From the NCBI GenBank assembly GCA_965198025.1, contig OZ240237.1, forward strand, positions 310,001-374,000: 64,000 bases of DNA, given 5' to 3'. Every line of letters begins with the position of its first letter. Positions within the stretch are counted from its first letter, which is position 1. The translations under genes and the position numbers were made by a program. The DNA is from CAYWWM01 sp965198025. Lineage in GTDB: Bacteria; Acidobacteriota; Terriglobia; 2-12-FULL-54-10. This document shows positions 40,551-50,738 of this stretch, in pieces. Below the pieces are notes generated by a model, which saw only the letters and a list, made by a program, of their open reading frames with translations, was not told where the DNA came from and ran no database searches.

Positions 40551-42187
40551 TTCTGTCTTCCTTTGTCGCCTCGACCCTGAATCATCTGCTGCAGGTCGAG
40601 CGGCTGGGCCAGAATACGGATACCCGATGGGGTCTTCCCGGTCTCGAAGACCTTTTCCCAGAAGTCTAGATTCTGCTTGGGGGCAAAGACAGTCGTGCCC
40701 AGGTTGCGGTCAATCCAACAAGGCAATTGCGCAAGGCTTCCCAGGAAATTACGCATGCGTTCCCAGAGTTCGTCCGGAAGCCGCGTGTGAAGCAGCCGAT
40801 CCTCATGGACAAGCTTGCCGGTGTAGGCGAAGTAGTTCGTGATTACCAGGCGTAACCACCGGAGTACATTAGCGATGACCTCCTCGCGGGATATCCGCCA
40901 CGCACGCAGGTGTCCTTCGGCGATGTTCTCTCCTACCTGTAATTTGGTTTCGATCTTCCGGCCTCCAATCTCCGGGTCCCATTGATTGATGAAGAACACC
41001 TCAGCAAACATGGACATGATCCGCACGAGTTGCTCCCGCTCCAGTTGCCTTGGATTCGTTCCTTGTTCCAACCCTAGGTCAATGGGAGTGTCGAGTGCCT
41101 TCTTGTAGAGGAATTCCTTGAAGAAGGATCGTTCGATCGAGTTGTAAGCGAGGGGACGGTTCGCCGCTTTGCCGGCCCACTCTACGAACTCAAGCAGCTT
41201 GTTTCCCGATTCGTGTGTGACCGCGTCTCTTTGGGCGTCCACGATATAACGTTCCATTTCCCGGCGCTCGCCGCGGAAGAACCGGACCAGATCTTGCTCC
41301 GAAAACGAGTAGTCCTCGTTAGGCAGTCCCCGCATCGCCCGGTACTGTGTCATTCGTTCCACATACAACGTACTTCCCAGGTGCCGCATGACAGCCATGT
41401 CGAACGCCACCTGACGGAGCTTGCCGCCGGCATTGGTATTGGCTTGGAGCAAAACCTTTGTGTCAGGCTGGACGAAGACCCGCACCGGCAGGTTCCGGAC
41501 CCCAAGAAGGATTTGCGCCGCAGCCTTGTGCTGCCCGTCAAACACTCGCAGCTTTCCAGCACCATCAGCCTCGGGTGCCCACCAGCCGAGTGCGATGTGG
41601 AGTTGCGGGCGCTTATTGAGAAACTCCTCCATGAGAGCCCGAATGTTCACCCCAATGCTTCGGGGATTGATCCGGTCGTCGTGATGCAGGTACTCCAGCG
41701 GAAATTGCGCGAAGAACGTGTTCATGCCGCTTAATTTGTCGTGCAAGAGCGGCACTCGGTAGATGGTATTGTCACCGGTCTGAGGCAGACTGAACTCAAA
41801 GCTGTCGTTCCGAATCTCAAGTCTGAGATCCGCCTGGCTTCCTCCATGGCGCTTCAGTATGTCGCCCAGGTTCGTGCCCCGTTTGCCTGCCTGCTGCGCT
41901 TCTTCCTGTAGCCGGTCGAACTCGGCGAGCCGCCGGGCGACCTGTAAGTTCGACGCGCCCTTGCTGCGGTTGCAGGTCGCATGGGTCAGCGCAAAGTTGT
42001 TTTCGGCATCCAGACCGTTCTCGAGTAGAGGATCGATATGGTCCACATCGAGCTGACCTTTGTGGAGAACCAAGTCGAGTTGTTTGTCACAGATGAAGCA
42101 GTGGCCGTTCTGGCGCTGGTGGAGCCGCTGCTCGAGCTGTTCGCGGCCGTTGCTGTTCAAAGCGGATAGGTATCGGGATTGGCCCAT
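40547..42187 (-). CDS. HNH endonuclease fused to a DGQHR/ParB-like domain
   Basis: 546 aa from ATG 42187, chosen for GGAG 6 nt upstream; the frame can extend to a TTG at 42250. N-terminal HNH nuclease (about residues 25-85): CFICDKQ, LDVDHIDPLL and HATCNRSKG supply the zinc Cys pairs and catalytic His. After a linker, a DGQHR-type segment (LRVFDGQHKAAAQILLG) and following helices recall DndB/ParB-like proteins, and the C-terminal 200 residues match nothing I know. The downstream winged-helix gene is translationally coupled. The pair sits in AT-rich flanks. It may be a defence or DNA-processing module, by inference. Confidence 0.82.
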   Translation of the reverse strand: MGQSRYLSALNSNGREQLEQRLHQRQNGHCFICDKQLDLVLHKGQLDVDHIDPLLENGLDAENNFALTHATCNRSKGASNLQVARRLAEFDRLQEEAQQAGKRGTNLGDILKRHGGSQADLRLEIRNDSFEFSLPQTGDNTIYRVPLLHDKLSGMNTFFAQFPLEYLHHDDRINPRSIGVNIRALMEEFLNKRPQLHIALGWWAPEADGAGKLRVFDGQHKAAAQILLGVRNLPVRVFVQPDTKVLLQANTNAGGKLRQVAFDMAVMRHLGSTLYVERMTQYRAMRGLPNEDYSFSEQDLVRFFRGERREMERYIVDAQRDAVTHESGNKLLEFVEWAGKAANRPLAYNSIERSFFKEFLYKKALDTPIDLGLEQGTNPRQLEREQLVRIMSMFAEVFFINQWDPEIGGRKIETKLQVGENIAEGHLRAWRISREEVIANVLRWLRLVITNYFAYTGKLVHEDRLLHTRLPDELWERMRNFLGSLAQLPCWIDRNLGTTVFAPKQNLDFWEKVFETGKTPSGIRILAQPLDLQQMIQGRGDKGRQK

Positions 42188-42547
42188 ACGTGTCTCCATA
42201 GAAGAGCGACTCAGGTCGTTTTCGTATGACCGAAGCCCCAGAATCTCCAATTAAGTTATTGGCAAACTGAAATTGATTTAATTTATGAGACATTCAACAC
42301 ACGCATTTTAACCCATCCACATCTTAAACCCGCATTATACACAGAGGAGCTACACGTACGTGAGATTCATCGCGTTTCGTTTTGTCCTCTGCAAGATCAA
42401 TCGGAAAGCGCGACTGGTGGCCAATAAACATCTGCACGTTCCAGGTCGCTACAGGCCTCCAGGCCTGTCCCCTCGCATCCAAACGCACGGAGAGGAGCGC
42501 CCCGCTTGCAGGCGGAACGTTCCTCCCCAAATCTCTGTCGAGAAAAC
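42188..42547. other. AT-rich upstream region of the HNH gene and repeat
   Basis: 360 bp. AT-rich from about 42240 to 42345, with a perfect -10-like TATAAT on the minus strand (42334-42339) but no clear -35. It carries the repeat at 42445-42471 and a short leftover next to atpE. No gene is supported. Confidence 0.5.
42445..42471 (-). repeat. GTAGCGACAGGCCTCC-type repeat, copy 2 (diverged)
   Basis: Contains ACAGGCCT-CC-AGGCCTGT, a near-perfect palindrome of 8 bp arms, related to the copies at 35288-35310 and 42971-42995. Being palindromic, its orientation is uncertain. Confidence 0.65.
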
Positions 42548-42853
42548 CTAGACGACTTTGATGAAGATGATCACGAACGTGTACAGCGCCAGCGACTCGA
42601 TGAAGGCCAGCGCCAGAATCAGCGCCAGCCGGATCGCTGGAGTGGCGCTTGGATTCCGCGCCATGCCTTCCGCCGCCGCGGCCGCGGCCTTGGCCTGCGC
42701 CAGTCCGCAGATCGAAGACGCGATGGCCATCGCGAAACCCGAGGTGATGGCCACCCAGTTGGCCGCGCCCATCCCGCCCGCGTCTTGCGCGAACGCCGGC
42801 GTCGCGCCGAAAAACAGGACCGCTCCTGCCATATACCAGTACAGTTTCTTCAT
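42548..42853 (-). CDS. atpE: ATP synthase F0 subunit c
   Basis: 101 aa with an N-terminal signal-like segment (KKLYWYMAGAVLFFGATPAFAQ), then the two helices of a c-subunit: GLAQAKAAAAAAEGMARNP loop and LALAFIESLALYTFVIIF with the ion-binding Glu. A Gln sits in the helix-1 position and Ser follows the Glu, two of the residues shared with sodium-binding c-rings, though the third position is Leu. AGGAG precedes the ATG. Last gene of the F0 cluster. Confidence 0.93.
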   Translation of the reverse strand: MKKLYWYMAGAVLFFGATPAFAQDAGGMGAANWVAITSGFAMAIASSICGLAQAKAAAAAAEGMARNPSATPAIRLALILALAFIESLALYTFVIIFIKVV

Positions 42854-42970
42854 GCTTGCTCCTTTCGTGCTACGAATAGCCCCCAGTGGGTGGTTGCTCC
42901 ACACCCCTCATGCAGTGGAGCCTCACGCTGCGGGCGAAATGGCTTGCTGACAAGCCGTATAAGAATCCAG

Positions 42971-43023
42971 GTAGCGACAGGCCTCCGGCCTGTCCAAGTA
43001 GGGGCAGGCATTCTTGCCTGCCT
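42971..43023. repeat. Two hairpins between atpB and atpE (repeat copy 3)
   Basis: GTAGCGACAGGCCTCCGGCC (42971-42990) with stem CAGGCC/GGCCTG, then GGCAGGC-attctt-GCCTGCC (about 43004-43023) adjoining the atpB stop at 43024. The first matches the repeat at 35288-35310. Located between two F0 genes, they may stabilise or limit the atpB-atpE transcript. Confidence 0.6.
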
Positions 43024-43833
43024 CTAGTGTTCTTCCGCCACCGCTCCGGCCAGGTAAACCATCGTCAACAATACGAAGATATAGGCCTGTAGCGCGCCGA
43101 CGAAGATATGAAGGCCCTCGAACACCACCGGCGCTCCGAGCGGGATCAGCGCGAAAAAGATCAGCGTGATGTTGTGTCCCGCCGTCATGTTGGCCATCAG
43201 CCGGACGGAGAGCGATAACACGCGCGCCAGGTGGCTTACCATCTCGATCAGGAACATCAACAGACCCAGCAGCAAGACCGGCAGCAGCATCAGCAGCCCA
43301 CCCACGGTGATTCCCTTGCCGTGCATCATCTCGTGGACCATGGACGGCGCCGGGCTGGTAAGGCTCAGCGTGTAGTGAACCGGTCCGTGCTTTCGCAGCC
43401 CTGCCAGGTTGTAGTACACGAACGCTACCAGAGCGCAGCCCACCGTGACGTAAATCTGGTCGGTGGGGGTATCCAGACCCGGCACCAGTCCCAGAATATT
43501 GCAGAGAAAGATGAATACGCCCAGGGTGAACACGAGCGGCAGAAATCGCCTGCTGCCGGCCCCGATGATTTCTTCGGCCTGCCCTCCCATGCCTTCCACT
43601 ACCAGCTCGAACATCTGCTGCAGCTTGCCCGGCCGGTCCATCGAAAGCCCCCTGCGCAGCCACCAGAACAGGACCATCAGGATCGCCGCCACTACAATCT
43701 GCATCGCAAAGTGATTCGGAATCGGGTGCGCCGGGTCGTGCGGGTGGATGCCGACCGTCTCCAGCAATGCCGTGACCGGTCCGCCCAGCACGCTGTTCAG
43801 AACCGCCGTAAACCACAGTTCTTGAGGTTCCAT
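43024..43833 (-). CDS. atpB: ATP synthase F0 subunit a
   Basis: 269 aa with about six membrane helices; ion-channel features VSHLARVLSLSVRLMANMTAGH (essential Arg in SVRLMAN) and LQAYIFVLLTMVYL. Typical length. It follows the atpI-like gene by 6 bp. Confidence 0.95.
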   Translation of the reverse strand: MEPQELWFTAVLNSVLGGPVTALLETVGIHPHDPAHPIPNHFAMQIVVAAILMVLFWWLRRGLSMDRPGKLQQMFELVVEGMGGQAEEIIGAGSRRFLPLVFTLGVFIFLCNILGLVPGLDTPTDQIYVTVGCALVAFVYYNLAGLRKHGPVHYTLSLTSPAPSMVHEMMHGKGITVGGLLMLLPVLLLGLLMFLIEMVSHLARVLSLSVRLMANMTAGHNITLIFFALIPLGAPVVFEGLHIFVGALQAYIFVLLTMVYLAGAVAEEH

Positions 43834-43839
43834 AATTCC

Positions 43840-44334
43840 TCAGGCGTTTCGGAACGCACCGTAAATCTGGTGCGCGACCTCCGCCAGAATCGCCGCGATA
43901 AACAGGAATAATCCTGCGAAGAAGGCTTCCAGGCTGGCAAACGAACTCAGAAATATAGCATACGCGACCAAAGCGATCAACGCGTACCGGAACACGAACC
44001 GAACCGCCGTGCCGACACCGCCTCCGCGCCGTGGCGGCGTTGCCTGCGCCGCGCCGCTACCCGGATTCCGATCGGGCGGCGGTAAGTGGCCCGTTGCTGC
44101 ATCCGCCAGCACCTGGGCTGCTGCTTTCATCCACCGGAAATTGAGCGCCGAAAGCGCCGCCCCGATTGCAAATCCAACTCCCCACTGCGATCCTCCCCAG
44201 ACCGCGCACAGAATCGTCCCGATGACCCCAAGCACGATCATGGCCCGGCTGATCCGCCGCTCCGTTCCCGCGAGCAGCTCGACTTCCCGAGCGGGTATCG
44301 TGCCCGGTGCTGTATGGACTTCATCCGGCATCAA
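43840..44334 (-). CDS. ATP synthase subunit I-like membrane protein
   Basis: 164 aa with helices at about 30-67 (two) and 110-150 (two), separated by a Pro/Gly-rich loop (GHLPPPDRNPGSGAAQATPPRRGGG). Position between atpZ and atpB and its size identify it as ATP-synt_I-like. A second Met at codon 2 (44331) is an equally possible start. Confidence 0.75.
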   Translation of the reverse strand: MMPDEVHTAPGTIPAREVELLAGTERRISRAMIVLGVIGTILCAVWGGSQWGVGFAIGAALSALNFRWMKAAAQVLADAATGHLPPPDRNPGSGAAQATPPRRGGGVGTAVRFVFRYALIALVAYAIFLSSFASLEAFFAGLFLFIAAILAEVAHQIYGAFRNA

Positions 44335-44550
44335 CTAACTTGGATCCCGCGAGACCACGCGGATCACCTCGATGAACCCTGCTGCGATCCCGATCAGCAA
44401 GAAAACAATGTAAAGGAACGACGTTCCAAACAGGTGATCCAGGAACACTCCCAAGAAGTAGCCCGTCACCGTAGCCGCCGGCAGCATGACCCCAAGCGAG
44501 GCGTAGTCGCCGATCTGCCTCCAACCGGATTTTTTCTCCGGAACCGCCAT
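44335..44550 (-). CDS. AtpZ/AtpI family protein
   Basis: 71 aa with two membrane helices. GYFLGVFLDHLFGTSFLYIVFLLIGIAAGFIEVIR is the AtpZ/AtpI pattern. ATG 44550 is preferred for GAGG about 8 nt upstream; a longer frame to 44625 lacks that support. It ends immediately before the atpI-like start. Confidence 0.83.
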   Translation of the reverse strand: MAVPEKKSGWRQIGDYASLGVMLPAATVTGYFLGVFLDHLFGTSFLYIVFLLIGIAAGFIEVIRVVSRDPS

Positions 44551-44657
44551 CGCATCCGCCTCGGAATCGGACGAACCTCCTCTTCTCTGACAGGATAGCG
44601 CGATGTACCCGTCAGGAACGCGCAAATCTGCGCAAAATGCCTGAAGAATCGTCTGAC

Positions 44658-44687
44658 GAAGGAACCGAAAGAACCGAAGGAACCGAG
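44658..44687. repeat. Short tandem 'GAACCGAAG' repeat
   Basis: Three imperfect 9-10-bp units (ggaaccgaa, agaaccgaa, ggaaccgag) in the spacer between nuoN and atpZ, near the 3' end of nuoN. Confidence 0.5.
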
Positions 44688-44701
44688 TTCCTCCGAACCC
44701 T

Positions 44702-46177
44702 TCAGGGCAACAGAGACAGAACAGTCTGGCCGGCGACCTGAATGAAGGGATCCGGGTAGAGGCCGATGAACAGTGTCATCACCCCTGTGACACAGAGCGC
44801 AATCTGGATGCCCGGCGAGAGGCTCGGCACGTCACGGTGGATGGGGTCGGTCATGAACATGACCGAGGCGATGCGGAAGTAGTAGTAGACGGCGACGGCC
44901 ACGTACAAGACCGCCACGACCGCCAGCACAACATGCCCCGTTTCGATCAGAGCCAGGAAAATAAAGTACTTTCCCAGGAAGCCGGCCGTGGGTGGGATCC
45001 CGGCCAACGACAGCAGGAAGATCACCATCAGGGCTGCCGCGGCAGGGCTCTTGTAGACCAAGCCGGACATGTCGTCAATCTCGTCTCCGATGATATTTTG
45101 GCGCCGCATGGACACCACAACCGCGAACGCGCCCATGTTCATGAATACGTAGACAAGAAGGTAAACGGCGATCCCTTTCAGGCCGGTTTCATTCCCTGCG
45201 ATCAGGCCGAGCAGAATGTAGCCGACGTGCGAAATGGCGGAGTAGCCGAGCAGCCGCTTGACGTTCGACTGGCTGATCGCTGCCAGATTCCCGAGTGTCA
45301 TCGTCGCAATCGCGACACCGATCAGCAGCGGCAGCCACTGCTCCCGAGCGCTTCCGAGCGGAACCAGGAAAACCCGCAGCAGGAACGCGAAAGCGGCGGC
45401 CTTCGGCCCTACCGACATGAAGGCCGTAATCGAGGTGGGCGCACCTTCATAGGCGTCCGGAAGCCACTGGTGGAACGGTACGGCACCGATCTTGAACAGC
45501 AGCCCCGTCGCCATGGTAATAATGGCGATCAGCAACACCGGATCGTCGGACGGGCGCTGCGAAACCGCGAAGGCGATGTCCTTCAAGTTCGTTGAATTAC
45601 TGATCCCGTAGAGTAGCGACATCCCGTAGAGGAGAATGCCCGTGGAGAAAGCCCCGAGGAGCAGGTACTTCAAGGCTGCTTCGTTTGACCGCCGGTCACG
45701 CCGCAGGAAGCCCGTGAGAATGTAGACCGCAATTACCATCAGCTCGAGGCCGACGAACAGCGTGACCAGGTCCATCCCGATCGCGAGAAAGATCATGCCA
45801 ACGGTCGCGAACAGGATAATGGCGTAATACTCACCGTGGTGCTCCTGTTCGATTTCGAGGTAGCGTATGGCGATCAAAATGGCGATGGCCGAGGAGATCA
45901 GGAAAATCCAGATAAAGAAGATTCCGAACCGGTCGAGGAGAATCGCACCGCGGAAAGCCTCCATCTCGGTGATGCCCGCCGCATTCATCTCCGACTGGAT
46001 CAGCCACATTTGCACGGCAGCAAAGCCGATCCCCACCAAGGCGGTGAGGGCGCTCAAATAGCGCTGGCCCTCTTCCAACAGCAGATCCGTGAGCATCACG
46101 CCCACGCCGAACAGCGCCAGCAAGATCACTGGTTTCAAAACCAGGAAATCAACGGGTGAGAAATATTCACTCAGCAT
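44702..46177 (-). CDS. nuoN: NADH-quinone oxidoreductase subunit N
   Basis: 491 aa antiporter-like membrane subunit of complex I. Proton-transfer residues on expected helices: GLELMVIAVYIL, KYLLLGAFSTGILLYG, KIGAVPFHQWLPDAYEGAPTS, SNVKRLLGYSAISHVGY. 14 helices expected. Follows nuoM by 17 bp. Confidence 0.96.
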   Translation of the reverse strand: MLSEYFSPVDFLVLKPVILLALFGVGVMLTDLLLEEGQRYLSALTALVGIGFAAVQMWLIQSEMNAAGITEMEAFRGAILLDRFGIFFIWIFLISSAIAILIAIRYLEIEQEHHGEYYAIILFATVGMIFLAIGMDLVTLFVGLELMVIAVYILTGFLRRDRRSNEAALKYLLLGAFSTGILLYGMSLLYGISNSTNLKDIAFAVSQRPSDDPVLLIAIITMATGLLFKIGAVPFHQWLPDAYEGAPTSITAFMSVGPKAAAFAFLLRVFLVPLGSAREQWLPLLIGVAIATMTLGNLAAISQSNVKRLLGYSAISHVGYILLGLIAGNETGLKGIAVYLLVYVFMNMGAFAVVVSMRRQNIIGDEIDDMSGLVYKSPAAAALMVIFLLSLAGIPPTAGFLGKYFIFLALIETGHVVLAVVAVLYVAVAVYYYFRIASVMFMTDPIHRDVPSLSPGIQIALCVTGVMTLFIGLYPDPFIQVAGQTVLSLLP

Positions 46178-46194
46178 GGTGATTGGTCAATTTG

Positions 46195-47772
46195 CTACTG
46201 TTCCTCAAGATCCGGGAGCGGCGCCGGAACGTTCATTCCCACGATCGGCACAGTCGCCGACGGATGCGTAGCGTAATAGTCAGGCCGGACCCGCTGGACA
46301 ATCTTCTCGACCGGTTTCTCCAGGATTTCGAAGAACGGCCTCGGATAGAGCCCGATCCAGAAAGCCCATATGATGAGTGGCACGAGCGTCATGAGTTCAC
46401 GGAAGTTCAAGTCTTTGAGCACTTTGTTCTTCGGATTCTCCAGGGTCCCGAACATGGTGCGCTGATAGAGCCAGAGCATGTAGCACGCGCCGAGAACGAT
46501 ACCCGAAACACCGAACGCTGCCCAGAGATAGCTCTCCTCGTACGCTCCTTGCAGGATCACGAATTCACCGATGAAGCCGTTCAGGGTCGGAAGCCCCAGC
46601 GACGACATGGCGATAATCATGAAGGCGATGGCATAACGCGGCATGACTGTGGACAGGCCGCCGAACTCGGAGATGTCGCGCGTGTGCCGCCGTTCGTAGA
46701 TCAGGCCCACGATCAAGAAGAGCCCGCCGGTCGAGATGCCGTGGTTGATCTGCTGCAGGACGCTGCCGGACAACCCGTTCGGATTCAGGGCGAAAATCCC
46801 GAGCGTACAGAAACCAAGGTGGCTGACCGAGGAATATGCAACCAGCCTCTTCCAGTCCTTTTGCATGAGCGAGACCAAAGCCCCGTAAATGATGGCGACA
46901 ATCGAGAGCGCCACCATGAAGTTCACGACGCGCGGGTCACTCGCTGCGTCCGGCAACATAGGAAGCGAGAAGCGGACAAAGCCGTACGTCCCCATCTTCA
47001 GCAGTACCCCCGCCAGGATCACCGAGCCCGCCGTGGGCGCTTCGACGTGTGCGTCCGGCAACCAGGTATGGAACGGGAACATCGGAACCTTGATGGCGAA
47101 TCCAACGAAGAAAGCCAGGAACACCCAGAGCTGGTAACTCACCGGCATGTTGACGCTCGACAGCGTCACGATGTCAAACGTGTACTCGCCGGACTGCGCA
47201 TGATTCCAGAAATAGACCGTCAGAATTCCGAGCAGCATGAGTACGGAGCCGACCAGCGTGTAGACGAAGAACTTGATCGCGGCGTACAGCTTACGCGGCC
47301 CTCCCCAAATGCCGATCAGGAAGTACATCGGGACCAGCATGACTTCCCAGAATACGTAGAAGAGAAAGAAATCGAGCGCCATGAACACGCCGAGCATCCC
47401 GGTCTGCAGAAGAAGCAGAAAAAAGTAGTATTCCTTCACGCGGTCTTCGATCGCCGTCCAGGATGACAGGACCGCCAGAAATCCGAGTACCGTGGTGAGC
47501 AGGATCAGCAGCAGGCTGATGCCGTCAATTCCAAGAGCGAAACTGGCGCCGATCGAAGGAATCCATTCCACGCGCTCGACAAACTGGAAGTCGCCGTTGG
47601 TGCGGTCGAACCAGAACCACAGCGGCACGGAAACCAGAAAGCCCGCGAACGCGGTCAGGTTCGCCGCCCAGCGAATCAGGTTCTTGTTCTCCTTCGGGAG
47701 GAACATCAGCGCGATGGCTCCCACCAGGGGAAGGAACAACACGACGCTCAGAATATGATTCGAGAACCACAT
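46195..47772 (-). CDS. nuoM: NADH-quinone oxidoreductase subunit M
   Basis: 525 aa antiporter-like subunit. FWEVMLVPMYFLIGIWGG, KFFVYTLVGSVLMLLG, KVPMFPFHTWLPDAHVEAPT and KRLVAYSSVSHLGFCTLG mark the proton channel lysines and glutamate. AAGGA precedes the ATG. Length is typical. Confidence 0.97.
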   Translation of the reverse strand: MWFSNHILSVVLFLPLVGAIALMFLPKENKNLIRWAANLTAFAGFLVSVPLWFWFDRTNGDFQFVERVEWIPSIGASFALGIDGISLLLILLTTVLGFLAVLSSWTAIEDRVKEYYFFLLLLQTGMLGVFMALDFFLFYVFWEVMLVPMYFLIGIWGGPRKLYAAIKFFVYTLVGSVLMLLGILTVYFWNHAQSGEYTFDIVTLSSVNMPVSYQLWVFLAFFVGFAIKVPMFPFHTWLPDAHVEAPTAGSVILAGVLLKMGTYGFVRFSLPMLPDAASDPRVVNFMVALSIVAIIYGALVSLMQKDWKRLVAYSSVSHLGFCTLGIFALNPNGLSGSVLQQINHGISTGGLFLIVGLIYERRHTRDISEFGGLSTVMPRYAIAFMIIAMSSLGLPTLNGFIGEFVILQGAYEESYLWAAFGVSGIVLGACYMLWLYQRTMFGTLENPKNKVLKDLNFRELMTLVPLIIWAFWIGLYPRPFFEILEKPVEKIVQRVRPDYYATHPSATVPIVGMNVPAPLPDLEEQ

Positions 47773-47830
47773 ACCAGGTCAGTCCTTATCGAAGAATTTC
47801 GCCTCTCTCAGCTCGCTGCGGCAACCAGCG

Positions 47831-49890
<2,060 letters not shown>

Positions 49891-49897
<7 letters not shown>

Positions 49898-50199
49898 TTC
49901 ATCAGATCAATCTCGTCGGCGTTGATCGTTTCCTTGTTTCGGAACAGAGCGATGATGATGCCAAGCCCAACCGCCGCCTCTGCCGCCGCGTCCACGATCA
50001 CGAAAATTGCAAATGCTTGCCCGTTGACCGAGAGGAAGTGGTTGGAAAACGCCACCAGATTGATGTTCACTGCGTTCAGGATGAGTTCGATGGACATCAG
50101 GATGATCACGACGTTCCGCCGTGTTAGAACGCCGATCACCCCGATCGAAAACAGGGCCGCGCTCAGAAAAACATAATGGGCTGTCGTGATCTCTGTCAT
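49891..50199 (-). CDS. nuoK: NADH-quinone oxidoreductase subunit K
   Basis: 102 aa, three helices; VIILMSIELILNAVNINLVAF and AAAEAAVGLGIIIALFR carry the conserved acidic residues. ATG 50199 gives the usual 100-residue length; the longer frame from 50280 overlaps nuoJ and is rejected. Confidence 0.96.
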
Positions 50200-50209
50200 T
50201 CTGCAGCTC

Positions 50210-50722
50210 TCAAATTTGCTTCTTGGCCAGGATGACCGCACCCAGGATTGCCACCAGAAGAAGAAGCGAGGCAATCTCAAAGGGGAGCATGTAGTCGCGG
50301 TAGAGGGCCATGGCGATCAGTTGCGTGTTGGGGGCAAGCGACCCGCCGCCCGCCTGCCCGAACTGGAACGCATCCGCCCCCCGGATCACAAAATACCCAA
50401 GCTCCGCCAACAGGACCAGAGCCGCGACCAGCGCGATGCTCCACTGCCGGTTGAACTGCCGCTGCTTGGCGGCCTCGTCGAGGTTCACCAGCATGATGAC
50501 GAACAGGAACAGCACCATGATCCCGCCCACATAGAGCAGCACCTGCACCGCCGCCAGAAACTCGGCGTGCAGATGCAGGTAAAGCCCCGCGACCCCGATC
50601 AGCGTGGCGACCAGCCAGATGGCGCTGTGGACGGCGTTCCGGCGCGTGATCGTAAGGATTCCCCCTGTCAGAATCATCGCTGACAAAAGGTAGAAAAACA
50701 GGCTCTCCAGTACCGTATCCAT
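50210..50722 (-). CDS. nuoJ: NADH-quinone oxidoreductase subunit J
   Basis: 170 aa, five helices; AVQVLLYVGGIMVLFLFVIMLV is the J subunit signature. Directly follows nuoH by 16 bp; the usual nuoI between H and J is missing. Confidence 0.95.
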   Translation of the reverse strand: MDTVLESLFFYLLSAMILTGGILTITRRNAVHSAIWLVATLIGVAGLYLHLHAEFLAAVQVLLYVGGIMVLFLFVIMLVNLDEAAKQRQFNRQWSIALVAALVLLAELGYFVIRGADAFQFGQAGGGSLAPNTQLIAMALYRDYMLPFEIASLLLLVAILGAVILAKKQI

Positions 50723-50738
50723 ATTCTAAGTTTCAACT

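Noticed and set aside
46183..47466. 427-aa plus-strand ORF over nuoM
   Set aside because: His/Asp/Arg-rich antisense of a membrane gene, no signal or fold.
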